In this document: one piece after another, positions 10,934 to 18,681 of the stretch
Layout: each line of letters starts with the position of its first letter
Position numbering within the stretch: position 1 is the stretch's first letter
Source: Pseudomonas rhizoryzae
GTDB taxonomy: Bacteria; Pseudomonadota; Gammaproteobacteria; Pseudomonadales; Pseudomonadaceae
Assembly: GCF_005250615.1 (NCBI RefSeq)
Contig: NZ_SULM01000002.1
Coordinates: forward strand, 248,001 to 312,000
Length of the DNA stretch: 64,000 bases
Reading direction: 5' to 3'
Made by a program: the position numbers and the translations under genes
The notes under the pieces: model-generated
Database searches by the model: none
Told to the model about the DNA's origin: nothing
What the model saw: only the letters and a program-made list of their open reading frames with translations

Positions 10934-10966
10934 CCCTCTCCCTCCGGGAGAGGGTTGGGGTGAGGG
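10934..10966. repeat. REP-like palindromic element, copy 5
   Basis: Identical in hairpin and tail to the copy at 10760. It is part of tandem unit 3, directly downstream of the protease stop on the minus strand, where it may act as a transcript end or stabiliser. Confidence 0.78.
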
Positions 10967-10993
10967 AAGCCCCTACCCCAGGAGCAAAAGACC

Positions 10994-11815
10994 TCAGCCC
11001 TTCTTCGCCGCCTCGTACAGCGGCATCACCTTGGGAATCGCCGCCTGCAAGGCCTTGGTGCGATTGGCGTCCGAGGGGTGGGTGCTGAGGAATTCCGCCG
11101 GCTGCTGGCCCTGGCTAGCCTGGGCCATCTTCTGCCAGAGGGTGATGGCGGCATTGGGGTTGTAGCCGGCGCGGGCCGCCAGTTCCAAGCCGATCAGATC
11201 GGCCTCGTTCTCGTTGCCGCGACTGAACGGCAGGGTGAGAGCTACCTGGGACACCTGGTCGGCCAGTTGCATGCCGCCCTGGCCGACCCCCAGCAGGGCA
11301 CCGCCGAGGTTCTCGCCCATCTGGATGGCATAGGCCCGCGACATCTGCTCGCGACTATGCTCACGCAAGGCGTGGGCGATCTCGTGGCCCATCACCGCGG
11401 CCAGTTCGTCGTCGGTCAGCTTGAGCTGATCGATGAGGCCGCTGTAGACGAAGATCTTGCCGCCCGGACCGCAGTTGGCGTTGAGTTCATCGCTATCGAC
11501 CAGATTCACCTGCCAGTCCCAATTCACCGCATCCGGGCGGAAGGCTGCGGTCTGCGGGATCAGCCGCTTGGCGATGGCGGCGACGCGCTTGCCGTCGGCG
11601 CTGTCATTGGCCAGCTTGCCGGCCGCCTTAGCCTCGCTCACCGTCTTGGCATAGGACTGGGCGTACATCTGATTGACTTGTTGCTCGGACAACATGCTGA
11701 ACATGTATTGCTTGCGCTGCACCCCGACCGCGCCACCCGAAGTGGTGTTGACGGTCTGGCAGGCGACCAGCAGCAGGCTCAAGGACAGGCCCGCGAGAGG
11801 AAGGATACGGCGCAT
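10994..11815 (-). CDS. M48-family zinc metalloprotease lipoprotein (LoiP/BepA-like)
   Basis: The 273-residue protein has a lipoprotein signal with lipobox LLVAC (Cys19) and an M48 peptidase domain with the zinc-binding HEIAH at residues 144-148 and the downstream glutamate in NEADLIGLE. It should sit at the outer membrane facing the periplasm. Related proteins (YggG/LoiP, BepA) process or degrade misfolded envelope proteins, but the substrate here is unknown. The last twelve codons are present in two extra partial copies just downstream. The gene is divergent from the chemoreceptor gene. Confidence 0.9.
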   Translation of the reverse strand: MRRILPLAGLSLSLLLVACQTVNTTSGGAVGVQRKQYMFSMLSEQQVNQMYAQSYAKTVSEAKAAGKLANDSADGKRVAAIAKRLIPQTAAFRPDAVNWDWQVNLVDSDELNANCGPGGKIFVYSGLIDQLKLTDDELAAVMGHEIAHALREHSREQMSRAYAIQMGENLGGALLGVGQGGMQLADQVSQVALTLPFSRGNENEADLIGLELAARAGYNPNAAITLWQKMAQASQGQQPAEFLSTHPSDANRTKALQAAIPKVMPLYEAAKKG

Positions 11816-11960
11816 GGAAATCTCCAGGTATCGAGGCGGTTACAGGATAGAGAGGCCCGGCGGGACCGGCAACGTGCCACCCGTCCCGGACGAGCAGACC
11901 TCAGGTGGCAAGCGTCGACGCCGATAGCATGGCGCCACCTTCACGAATGGAGTGCTGTAT

Positions 11961-14087
11961 ATGTCCTTCCGCTCAGTCCGTACGAGCATCACGTTGTTGT
12001 CTGGCAGTTGCGTCCTCGCCGTCGTCATGGCACTGGTGGGCTACGGGCTCTTCGCCGGGATGCGTACCCAGCGGCTGGTGGATACCCATACCACGGCACT
12101 CGCCGAACGCGGCGCCCAGGCCCGGCTGGACGCCCAGGCCCAGGCCATCGCTGGCGCCCTGAAACAGAAACTGGAACTGCCGCTGACCATCGCCCGCGGC
12201 ATCGCCCAGCTCAACGCCCAGCTGTCCCCTACGGCCGAGCGCCCGCTCCATATCGACCGCGACGGCCTCTCCAACCTGCTGCAGCAGACCCTGCTGGACA
12301 ACCCGGAACTGCTCGACGTCTACGCCGGCTGGGAGCCCAACGCCTTCGACGGCCAGGACGCCCGGTACGCCGGGCGCAGCGAGGCCGGCTACGATGAGAC
12401 GGGCCGCTTCATGCCCTGGTGGTACCGCAAACCCGAGGGCGGCCTGAAGTTGGAACCCCTCGGGCCGACCATGGAAAGCCAGACCATCCTGCCCACCGGG
12501 GTCCGCGAGGGTGAGTACTATCTCTGCCCGCGGCAGAGCCGCAAGCCCTGCATCGTCGACCCGGCGCCCTATGAAATGAATGGGCAGAAGATCCTGATGT
12601 CGTCCTTCAACGTGCCCATCCTGGTGCAGGGGGCCTTCCAGGGCGTGGTCGGCGCCGATCTCTCCCTGGCCTTCATCCAGGAACAACTCAAGCAAGCCAA
12701 TGCCGGCCTCTACCAGGGCGCCGGCAGCATGGCGCTGGTCGCCAGCCACGGCACCCTGGTGGCCTATACCCGGGATAGCCAGGTCCTGGGACAGCCTGCC
12801 GCCCAGGTGCTCGGCGACGCGGCCAAGGACCTGACTCAACTCGGCGACGGCGTGACCAACCGCTTCGATAGCCAGCATGATCTCTACCAGGTCTATCTAC
12901 CGCTGCGCATGGGTGGCGACGCCAGCGCCTGGACACTGATCCTGCAACTGCCCCGCGCAGCGGTGCTCAGCGATCTGCAGCTGTTGCAACAGGCGCTCGC
13001 CGAGCAGCGACGCAGCGATCTCGTCGGCATGCTGCTGGTCGGGCTGGCGGTGGCGGGCGCAGGCCTGCTGCTGCTGTGGCTGGTCAGCCTGCGCATCGCC
13101 CGCCCCCTGCGGCAGATGGTGGGTATGCTGGACGACATCGCCCAGGGTGACGGTGACCTCACCCGGCGCCTGCAGGTGAACCGCCGCGACGAACTCGGCG
13201 CCATCGCCGCAGGCTTCAACGCCTTCCTGGATTCGTTGCAGGGCCTCATCGGTCAGTTGGTGAATTCGGTCCGCGAGGTGAATACCGCCGCCACCCAGAC
13301 CTCGGCCATCGCCCAGCGCACCCGGGACGGCGTCCAGCGCCAGCTCCAGGAGATCGACCAGGTGGCCACCGCCATGCAGGAGATGACCGCCACCGCCCAG
13401 GACGTCGCCAGCAACGCCGGGCGCGCCGCCCAGGCCGCGACCCAGGCCGATCAGGCCGTCGGCGAAGGCCAGCGCGTGGTGCGGCAGAACGTGCACGACT
13501 GCGCCACTCTCGCCCAGGAGATCGAGCGCGCGGTGACCCAGGTGCGCCTGGTGGCCGACGACAGCGAAAACATCGGCTCCATCCTCACCACCATCAACGG
13601 TATCGCCGAACAGACCAACCTGCTGGCGCTCAACGCCGCCATCGAGGCGGCGCGGGCCGGCGAGCAGGGCCGCGGCTTCGCCGTGGTGGCCGATGAGGTA
13701 CGCAGCCTGGCGCAAAAGACCCAGGTCGCCACCGGCGAGATCCAGACCATGATCCAGCGGCTGCAGAGCGGCACCCGCGAGACCGTGGCGGTGATGCAGA
13801 ACAGTCGCGCCCACACCGGCAAGCAGGTGGAACAGACCCAGGCGGCCAGCCGCGCGCTGGAGGCCATCCTCGCCGCCGTCGGTGAGATCACCGAGATGAA
13901 CCTGCAGATCGCCAGTGCGGCCGAGGAGCAGAGCGCCGTGGCCGAAGACATCAACCGCAACGTGGTCAACATCGGCCAGGCCGCCAACGGCGTGCACGAA
14001 CAGGCCGATCAGGCCTCTCGCGCCGGTGGCCACCTGAGCGAACTGGCCGAGCGGCAAAGGCAGCTGGCGGCGCGCTTCAAGGTCTGA
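11961..14087 (+). CDS. Methyl-accepting chemotaxis protein with periplasmic double-Cache sensor
   Basis: The 708-residue receptor has TM1 at about residues 10-31, a periplasmic dCACHE domain of about 320 residues, TM2 at about 353-375, a HAMP domain, and a signalling domain with the conserved hairpin tip [20 protein letters not shown] near residue 550. The sensor has [11 protein letters not shown] near residue 143. The Y, R and W residues are spaced differently from the classic amino-acid-binding dCACHE motif as I recall it, so the ligand is unknown. GGAG lies 8 bases before the ATG at 11961. A GTG at 11952 is possible but less likely. No C-terminal CheR pentapeptide is seen. Confidence 0.93.
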   Translation: MSFRSVRTSITLLSGSCVLAVVMALVGYGLFAGMRTQRLVDTHTTALAERGAQARLDAQAQAIAGALKQKLELPLTIARGIAQLNAQLSPTAERPLHIDRDGLSNLLQQTLLDNPELLDVYAGWEPNAFDGQDARYAGRSEAGYDETGRFMPWWYRKPEGGLKLEPLGPTMESQTILPTGVREGEYYLCPRQSRKPCIVDPAPYEMNGQKILMSSFNVPILVQGAFQGVVGADLSLAFIQEQLKQANAGLYQGAGSMALVASHGTLVAYTRDSQVLGQPAAQVLGDAAKDLTQLGDGVTNRFDSQHDLYQVYLPLRMGGDASAWTLILQLPRAAVLSDLQLLQQALAEQRRSDLVGMLLVGLAVAGAGLLLLWLVSLRIARPLRQMVGMLDDIAQGDGDLTRRLQVNRRDELGAIAAGFNAFLDSLQGLIGQLVNSVREVNTAATQTSAIAQRTRDGVQRQLQEIDQVATAMQEMTATAQDVASNAGRAAQAATQADQAVGEGQRVVRQNVHDCATLAQEIERAVTQVRLVADDSENIGSILTTINGIAEQTNLLALNAAIEAARAGEQGRGFAVVADEVRSLAQKTQVATGEIQTMIQRLQSGTRETVAVMQNSRAHTGKQVEQTQAASRALEAILAAVGEITEMNLQIASAAEEQSAVAEDINRNVVNIGQAANGVHEQADQASRAGGHLSELAERQRQLAARFKV

Positions 14088-14705
14088 TTACAGCGGCGTC
14101 AGGCACTCCGGCCCGTCCACCTCGGGTCGGTTGACGATGTCGGCCAGCACCCGCTCGCGCAGTGGCATGCCACCCGCGGCCAGCAGGGCCTGCAAGGCCT
14201 CGGGCGGACTCTCCGGGTCCTGCCAGAGCTCCCGCGCGGCCGCATCGAGCAGGATCGGCCGCCGCAACGGTCCGGCCGCCTGGGTGACCATGGCCACCGA
14301 CAGCCACACCTGGTCTCCGGCCGGATAGGCTTCCCAGAGCGCGGCGAACCAGGCCAGCGGCTCGCCGTTGAGCATCCAGAAGGGTCGCTTGCGATGGTTA
14401 CCGCGCCATTCATAGAAGCCGTTGGCCGGCAGCAGGCAGCGCCGTAGACGAAAGGCCTCGCGGAACATTGGCTGGCTGGCCAGGCTTTCGGCGCGGGCAT
14501 GAGTGGGGGTGCGAGAGAAATCGGTGAGCCAGGGCGGCGTCAGCCCCCAGCGGCCGCTGTCGACCCGCTCGCCCTCCGCCGTGCGACGCTGCAAGAGCAC
14601 CTGCTGGTGGGGCGAGATGTTCCAGCGCGGCGGGTGCTTGTCGGGGAAACCCGGCAGAGCGGCGAATTCGGCGGGCCAGCGGAACAGGGCGTAGCGTCCG
14701 GACAT
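14088..14705 (-). CDS. SRAP-domain (YedK/HMCES-like) protein with Ser in place of catalytic Cys2
   Basis: The 205-residue product has SRAP family landmarks: the N-terminal GRYALFRW block, WNISP (Asn29), RWGLTPPWL, RAES (Glu73) and LLPANGFYEW. SRAP proteins crosslink to abasic sites in single-stranded DNA through Cys2, which is exposed after Met removal. Here codon 2 is TCC (Ser), read from bases 14700-14702. The usual C-terminal active-site His motif (H-x-RMP) is also replaced by LRRPILLD near residue 148. It may therefore be a non-crosslinking or altered SRAP protein. It appears to be the last gene of a three-gene operon with two small genes. Confidence 0.88.
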   Translation of the reverse strand: MSGRYALFRWPAEFAALPGFPDKHPPRWNISPHQQVLLQRRTAEGERVDSGRWGLTPPWLTDFSRTPTHARAESLASQPMFREAFRLRRCLLPANGFYEWRGNHRKRPFWMLNGEPLAWFAALWEAYPAGDQVWLSVAMVTQAAGPLRRPILLDAAARELWQDPESPPEALQALLAAGGMPLRERVLADIVNRPEVDGPECLTPL

Positions 14706-14715
14706 GAAAACCTTT

Positions 14716-14976
14716 CTAGCAGACCAAGGTGCCCTGCTCCGGCGACGTATCCTCTCCCGGCAGGGGCGTGGCGGCATTGTACGCGGCGATCAGCGCCTGC
14801 GCCCGCGAGGCCTCCTCATCCTCGACCAACAGGCCGAGCAGGCCTACCGCTGGCAGGTCGCCGATGCCGCCCAGCAGGTGGCGGCCGGCGAGGAAGCCGC
14901 TGATGCCTTCGCTGGCCAGCACCGCCAAGAGCAACTCGGCCTCGTGCAGGGAGCCCGGCTCGTAGATGCGCCGCAT
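14716..14976 (-). CDS. DUF2007-type small protein
   Basis: The 86-residue protein starts MRRIYEPGSLHEAELLLAVL and contains GISGFLAGRHLLGGIGDLP, which is the pattern of DUF2007 (putative signal-transducing, PII-like fold). The ATG shares one base with the stop of the upstream gene (TGATG), so the genes are coupled. Its function is not known. A TTG one codon earlier is a less likely start. Confidence 0.82.
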   Translation of the reverse strand: MRRIYEPGSLHEAELLLAVLASEGISGFLAGRHLLGGIGDLPAVGLLGLLVEDEEASRAQALIAAYNAATPLPGEDTSPEQGTLVC

Positions 14977-15158
14977 CAATCGTCCTCCCGGCGAACCTCG
15001 AGGCTCCAGTCCTCACCATCGGTGTGCAGGCCGAAGCGGATCGGTCGGCAACAGACGGCGCAGTCCTCGTAGTAGTCCTGGTCACCGCCGCTGAGATCGA
15101 GCACCACCTCGCCGGGTTCGCCACAGTAAGGGCAATCGTATTCCTGGCTTTCCAGCAT
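14976..15158 (-). CDS. CPXCG-motif cysteine-rich protein
   Basis: The 60-residue protein has two zinc-ribbon-like cysteine pairs: YDCPYCGE near the N-terminus and CAVCCRPI in the middle. It matches the small CPXCG family found beside DUF2007 genes in Pseudomonas. The ATG at 15158 has AGGAG about nine bases upstream. ATG 15179 and GTG 15182 are further upstream with a poorer site. It heads the small operon that ends with the SRAP gene. A zinc-binding role is inferred from the cysteines and its partner is unknown. Confidence 0.82.
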   Translation of the reverse strand: MLESQEYDCPYCGEPGEVVLDLSGGDQDYYEDCAVCCRPIRFGLHTDGEDWSLEVRREDD

Positions 15159-15264
15159 CTGCGGACTCTCCTCGACCATCACCTACCGCCCATCCAGCCC
15201 CTGGCGCTTGCATCTGGCGTCACGCGCTCTACTATGGCCGCCGGAATTTCTACAAGAGAACACC

Positions 15265-16425
15265 ATGGGCGAGTTCGAAGCCATTCGACCCTATAACGAC
15301 GCGGAAGTCCCCGGGGTTCTGGCCCGCCTGATCGACGACGACCACTTCATTTCCATCCTCGCCGGCTACCGCTTCCCGCGGCTGTCCAAGGGACTCGGCT
15401 GGCTGGTACGCCCCATGTTGCGTACCCGCCTGCGTCAGGAGCTGGGCGAGATCCGCAGCGTCGCGGCCCTGCAGGACAAGCTCGAACCCTATGTGGATCG
15501 CGCCATCGAGAAGGCCTCGGACGGCGTGACCTACTCGGGCATCGACCGCCTGCGCAGTGGCCGTGCCTATCTGTTCCTGGCCAACCACCGCGACATCGTG
15601 ATGGACCCGGCTTTCGTCAACTATGCCGTCTACCACGCCGGTCTGCCAACGCCGCGCATCGCCATCGGCGACAACCTCCTGCAGAAGCCCTTCGTCAGCG
15701 ACCTGATGCGGCTGAACAAGAGTTTCATCGTGCACCGCTCCATCAGCGGTCGGCGCGAGAAGCTGGCGGCCTACCAGACCCTGTCCGCCTACATCAATCA
15801 TTCGATCCGCCAAGACGGCCAGTCCATCTGGATCGCCCAGGCCGAGGGCCGGGCCAAGGACGGCGACGACCGTACCGATTCGGCCATCCTCAAGATGTTC
15901 CACATGAGCTGCAAGGACGAGCCCTTCGCCGAGCTGGTCAAGGCGCTGAACATAGTGCCGGTGTCCATCAGCTACGAATTCGACCCGTGCGACCAGGCCA
16001 AGGCCCGCGAACTGCACATCCGCGCCACCACCGGCAGCTACACCAAGGCACCGGGCGAGGACGACGTCAGCATCGCCCTGGGCATCACCGGCTACAAGGG
16101 CCGGGTGCACGTGGCCTTCGGCGAGCCGGTCAGTGGCGAGTTCGAAGACGCCAAGGCGCTGGCCCAGGAGATGGATCGGCAGATTCTTGGCCACTACCGG
16201 CTGTTCCCGGCCAGCTACCTGGCCTATGCCGCCTGGGACGGCCAGGACCCGACGCTCGCCGTACCCACCGTGGAGACGCTGTTCGCGGCCGAGGAGATCG
16301 AGGTCGCCCGCGCCGAGTGGGAAAGACGCCTGGCCGAGTGCCCGGCGGAATACCGCGCCCAACTGGTGCGCCAATATGCCCAGCCGGTGCTGAACAAGTA
16401 CCGGGTAGCGGCCGGCCTGGAATAG
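15265..16425 (+). CDS. Glycerolipid acyltransferase-like protein with unusual active-site motifs
   Basis: The 386-residue protein belongs to the 1-acylglycerol-3-phosphate acyltransferase superfamily. The expected HX4D block is here FLANHRDIVMD, in which the spacing from His to the last Asp is five residues, and the FPEGTR-like block is IAQAEGRAKDG. Both segments are surrounded by strongly acyltransferase-like sequence (IAIGDNLL, NKSFIVHRS). It has no evident membrane segment. Lipid acylation is inferred and the substrate is unknown. The ATG at 15265 is preferred to 15208 because the earlier stretch looks non-coding. Confidence 0.8.
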   Translation: MGEFEAIRPYNDAEVPGVLARLIDDDHFISILAGYRFPRLSKGLGWLVRPMLRTRLRQELGEIRSVAALQDKLEPYVDRAIEKASDGVTYSGIDRLRSGRAYLFLANHRDIVMDPAFVNYAVYHAGLPTPRIAIGDNLLQKPFVSDLMRLNKSFIVHRSISGRREKLAAYQTLSAYINHSIRQDGQSIWIAQAEGRAKDGDDRTDSAILKMFHMSCKDEPFAELVKALNIVPVSISYEFDPCDQAKARELHIRATTGSYTKAPGEDDVSIALGITGYKGRVHVAFGEPVSGEFEDAKALAQEMDRQILGHYRLFPASYLAYAAWDGQDPTLAVPTVETLFAAEEIEVARAEWERRLAECPAEYRAQLVRQYAQPVLNKYRVAAGLE

Positions 16426-16433
16426 CGGCTAGC

Positions 16434-16477
16434 CGCCCAAGAAAAAGCCCGGCCATGGCCGGGCTTTTTCTTGGGCG
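16434..16477. terminator. Bidirectional rho-independent terminator
   Basis: A perfect 21-bp stem (CGCCCAAGAAAAAGCCCGGC with its complement) with AAAAA and TTTTT tracts built into it separates the convergent acyltransferase and YajG-like genes. Confidence 0.92.
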
Positions 16478-16483
16478 ATGCAC

Positions 16484-17071
16484 TCAGTGACCGCTGAGCA
16501 CCTGCACCACGGTCGGGTCCTTGAACACCCGGGTCAGGGCATCGCTCAGGACGTCGCTGACCAGCTTGGTGTTGGCCTCGGCATTGGGCGCCATGCCGAA
16601 ACGCTGGTCCAGGCTCGCGCTATAGCGGCCCCGGTAGCTGCGCTGACTGTTGCCCACATCCACCTGGAAGGTGGCCCCGACATTGGACGAGGTGACGTAC
16701 AGCTCCTTGGGCGACTGGTAGCTCAGATCGGCCAGGGTCAGGGTCAAGCGGGGTACACCCGGTCCGGCGTTGGGCGAGGGGGTGAAGCCCATCTCACGCA
16801 CGGCCTTGTCGGCGGCGGCCTGCAGCTGGGGAAGCACGTTTTGCGTTGGGACCACCACCACGCTGGTGTCGGGATAGAGACCGCCGCGGGTACCCAGGGT
16901 GAAGGAGGAGCGACCGTCGACCACCCGGACCATGACCGGCTGGCCCTGGCCAACCGGAGCGATGGGCGCGGTGAGCTGGGGTTGCGGACTCAATTGCTGG
17001 GGGCTGCTGGCACAACCGACCAGGGTCAGACCAGCGGCGGCGAGCAGGCCAAGCAACAGGCGATAGCGCAT
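16484..17071 (-). CDS. YajG-family lipoprotein
   Basis: The 195-residue protein has a lipoprotein signal with lipobox TLVGC (Cys20) followed by a YajG-like domain (LYPDTSVVVV, FQVDVGNSQRSYRGRYSASLDQRFG). YajG proteins are outer-membrane lipoproteins of unknown function, also grouped with curli-related CsgG-fold N-terminal repeats. GGAG lies seven bases before the ATG at 17071. The upstream in-frame sequence back to 17230 has no signal peptide logic and is rejected as coding. It is followed by a strong terminator. Confidence 0.85.
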   Translation of the reverse strand: MRYRLLLGLLAAAGLTLVGCASSPQQLSPQPQLTAPIAPVGQGQPVMVRVVDGRSSFTLGTRGGLYPDTSVVVVPTQNVLPQLQAAADKAVREMGFTPSPNAGPGVPRLTLTLADLSYQSPKELYVTSSNVGATFQVDVGNSQRSYRGRYSASLDQRFGMAPNAEANTKLVSDVLSDALTRVFKDPTVVQVLSGH

Positions 17072-17177
17072 GCAAAGACTCCGGAAGAAAGGGACAGGGC
17101 GCAGTATACCCAGCCCCCTACCGGCGTCGATAGACCAGGAAACGCCGGCACGAGGCCGGCGTTCGTCAGGTATCGCC

Positions 17178-18680
17178 TTAAGGCTGGGCGGCCAGGGGCG
17201 GCCGCGTCTGGCTGTGCTCCAGCCAGCCACCGCCGAGCGCCTTGTACAGGGTGACCGAGCTGTTGAGCTGATTCAGTCGATCGGTGATCAACTGCTGCTG
17301 GGAACTGTACAGCGAGCGCTGGGCGTCGAGTACCGTGAGGTAGTTGTCGATGCCCTGGCGATAGCGCAGGTTGGCCAGGTCGTAGTACTCCTGACTGGCC
17401 TGTACCAGGTCCTGCTGGGCCTTGAGCTGATCGTCATAGGTCCCCTTCGCGGCCAGGGCATCGGCCACTTCGCGGAAGGCGGTCTGGATCGACTTCTCGT
17501 AGGTGGCGACGTTGATGTCCTTCTGGATCTTGGCCGCATCCAGGCTGGCCTTGAGGCTGCCGGCGGTAAAGATCGGGATGTTGATGCTCGGCGAGAAGGT
17601 CCAATAGCCCGAGCCGCCCTTGAACAGGCCATCCAGATCACGGCTGGCGGTACCGCCCTGGGCGGTCAGGCTGATGCGCGGGAAGAAGGCGGCCCGCGCC
17701 GCACCGATATTGGCGTTGGCGGCGCGCAATTGCAGCTCGGACTGGAGGATGTCCGGGCGCTTCTGCAAGAGATCCGACGGCAGGTTGGCCGGTAGTTCGG
17801 CGAGCAGATCGTTGCCATCCAGGCCCTTGCCCTGCGGCAGGTCCGCCGGAATCGAGGTGCCCAGCAACAGGGTCAGGGCATTGCGATCCTGGGCCACCTG
17901 GCGGGTGTATTGCGCCAGGTTCGCCCGCGCCCCTTCCAGGGCGGTACGCGCCTGGCGCAGGTCCAGGCCGCTGGCCACACCGTTGTCCACGGTCTGTTGG
18001 GTCAGGTCGTAGGAGCGCTGGTAAGCCGCCACGGTCTCGCGGGTCAGTTGCAGCATGCGCTGGTCGGTAAGCCAGGCGTAGTAGGCATTGGCCACTTCCG
18101 ACACCAGCGAGATCTGGGTGCTGCGGCGCCCTTCGGCGGTGGCGAAATAGTTGAACAGCGCCTGCTCGCTGAGGCTACGCAGGCGGCCGAACAGGTCCAG
18201 TTCGTAGGAGGTGAAGCCCAGGGTGACGCTGTACTGGCTGCTGATGCTGCCACCCCCGCCACCGCCCGCACCGTTACCGCTGTTGCCGGCCAGTAGTTCG
18301 CGGATGGCGGAGACCTGACTCAGGTCCTCCGGCTGGCGGGTCCGGGTACCGGTACCCGTCACGCCGATGTCGGGAAAGAGTTCGGCGCGCTGCACCCGGT
18401 ACTGCGCCTGGTATAGCCGCACGTTCAGCGCGGCCTGGCGCAGGTCGCGGTTGTTGTCCAGCGATAGCTGGATCAATCGCTGCAAGGCCGGGTCGCGATA
18501 GAAGTCGCGCCAGCCGATGTCGGCGGCCTGCTGGTCGCGGTTCACCGTCAGGGCGTCGTAGGCCTGGCCGTGGGGCCAGGCATTCTCGACCGGTGCGTTG
18601 GGTCGTTGGTAATCGGGGATCAGGCTGCAGCCGGAAACGGCCAGCGTACCCATGATCACCGCCAAGACAGACTTCTTCAT
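17178..18680 (-). CDS. oprM: RND efflux outer-membrane channel (OprM/TtgC family)
   Basis: The 500-residue lipoprotein (lipobox AVSGC, Cys18) contains two outer-membrane efflux protein repeats, each with long alpha-helical hairpins such as [20 protein letters not shown]. It forms the trimeric TolC-like duct of a tripartite efflux pump. It starts one base after the mexB stop, so it is the third gene of the operon. The MKKSVLA start at 18680 gives a proper lipoprotein signal. A Gly-rich stretch (GNGAGGGGGG) in the first repeat, near residue 140, is unusual for the family and looks like an inserted loop. Confidence 0.94.
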   Translation of the reverse strand: MKKSVLAVIMGTLAVSGCSLIPDYQRPNAPVENAWPHGQAYDALTVNRDQQAADIGWRDFYRDPALQRLIQLSLDNNRDLRQAALNVRLYQAQYRVQRAELFPDIGVTGTGTRTRQPEDLSQVSAIRELLAGNSGNGAGGGGGGSISSQYSVTLGFTSYELDLFGRLRSLSEQALFNYFATAEGRRSTQISLVSEVANAYYAWLTDQRMLQLTRETVAAYQRSYDLTQQTVDNGVASGLDLRQARTALEGARANLAQYTRQVAQDRNALTLLLGTSIPADLPQGKGLDGNDLLAELPANLPSDLLQKRPDILQSELQLRAANANIGAARAAFFPRISLTAQGGTASRDLDGLFKGGSGYWTFSPSINIPIFTAGSLKASLDAAKIQKDINVATYEKSIQTAFREVADALAAKGTYDDQLKAQQDLVQASQEYYDLANLRYRQGIDNYLTVLDAQRSLYSSQQQLITDRLNQLNSSVTLYKALGGGWLEHSQTRPPLAAQP

Positions 18681-18681
18681 A

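Larger units (their letters stand above)
10546..11034. repeat. Tandem triplication (unit about 172 bp) carrying the 3' end of the M48 protease gene and REP-like hairpins
   Basis: Three consecutive units start at 10546, 10718 and 10890. Each has the TTGGGCTTCGCTGCGCTCAACCC-type palindrome, then a CCCTCTCCC/GGGAGAGGG REP hairpin with TTGGGGTGAGGG tail, then 41 bases equal to the end of the downstream gene: 10649-10689, 10821-10861 and the genuine end 10994-11034. On the minus strand these encode KVTPLYEAAKKA-stop, KVMPLYEAAKKG-stop and the true KVMPLYEAAKKG-stop. Spacing is 172, 172 and, for the last gene tail, 173 bases. It fills the rsmC-protease gap, which has no other gene. Confidence 0.92.

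Noticed and set aside
10546..11034. Possible CRISPR array because of regular repeats
   Set aside because: The repeats are about 172 bp with no unique spacers, contain gene 3' ends and REP hairpins, and no cas genes are present.
10547..11165. Several short plus-strand frames in the tandem array (for example 10547-10891 and 10686-11165)
   Set aside because: They are made of repeated hairpin sequence and antisense gene tail, so they reflect the repeat and not genes.
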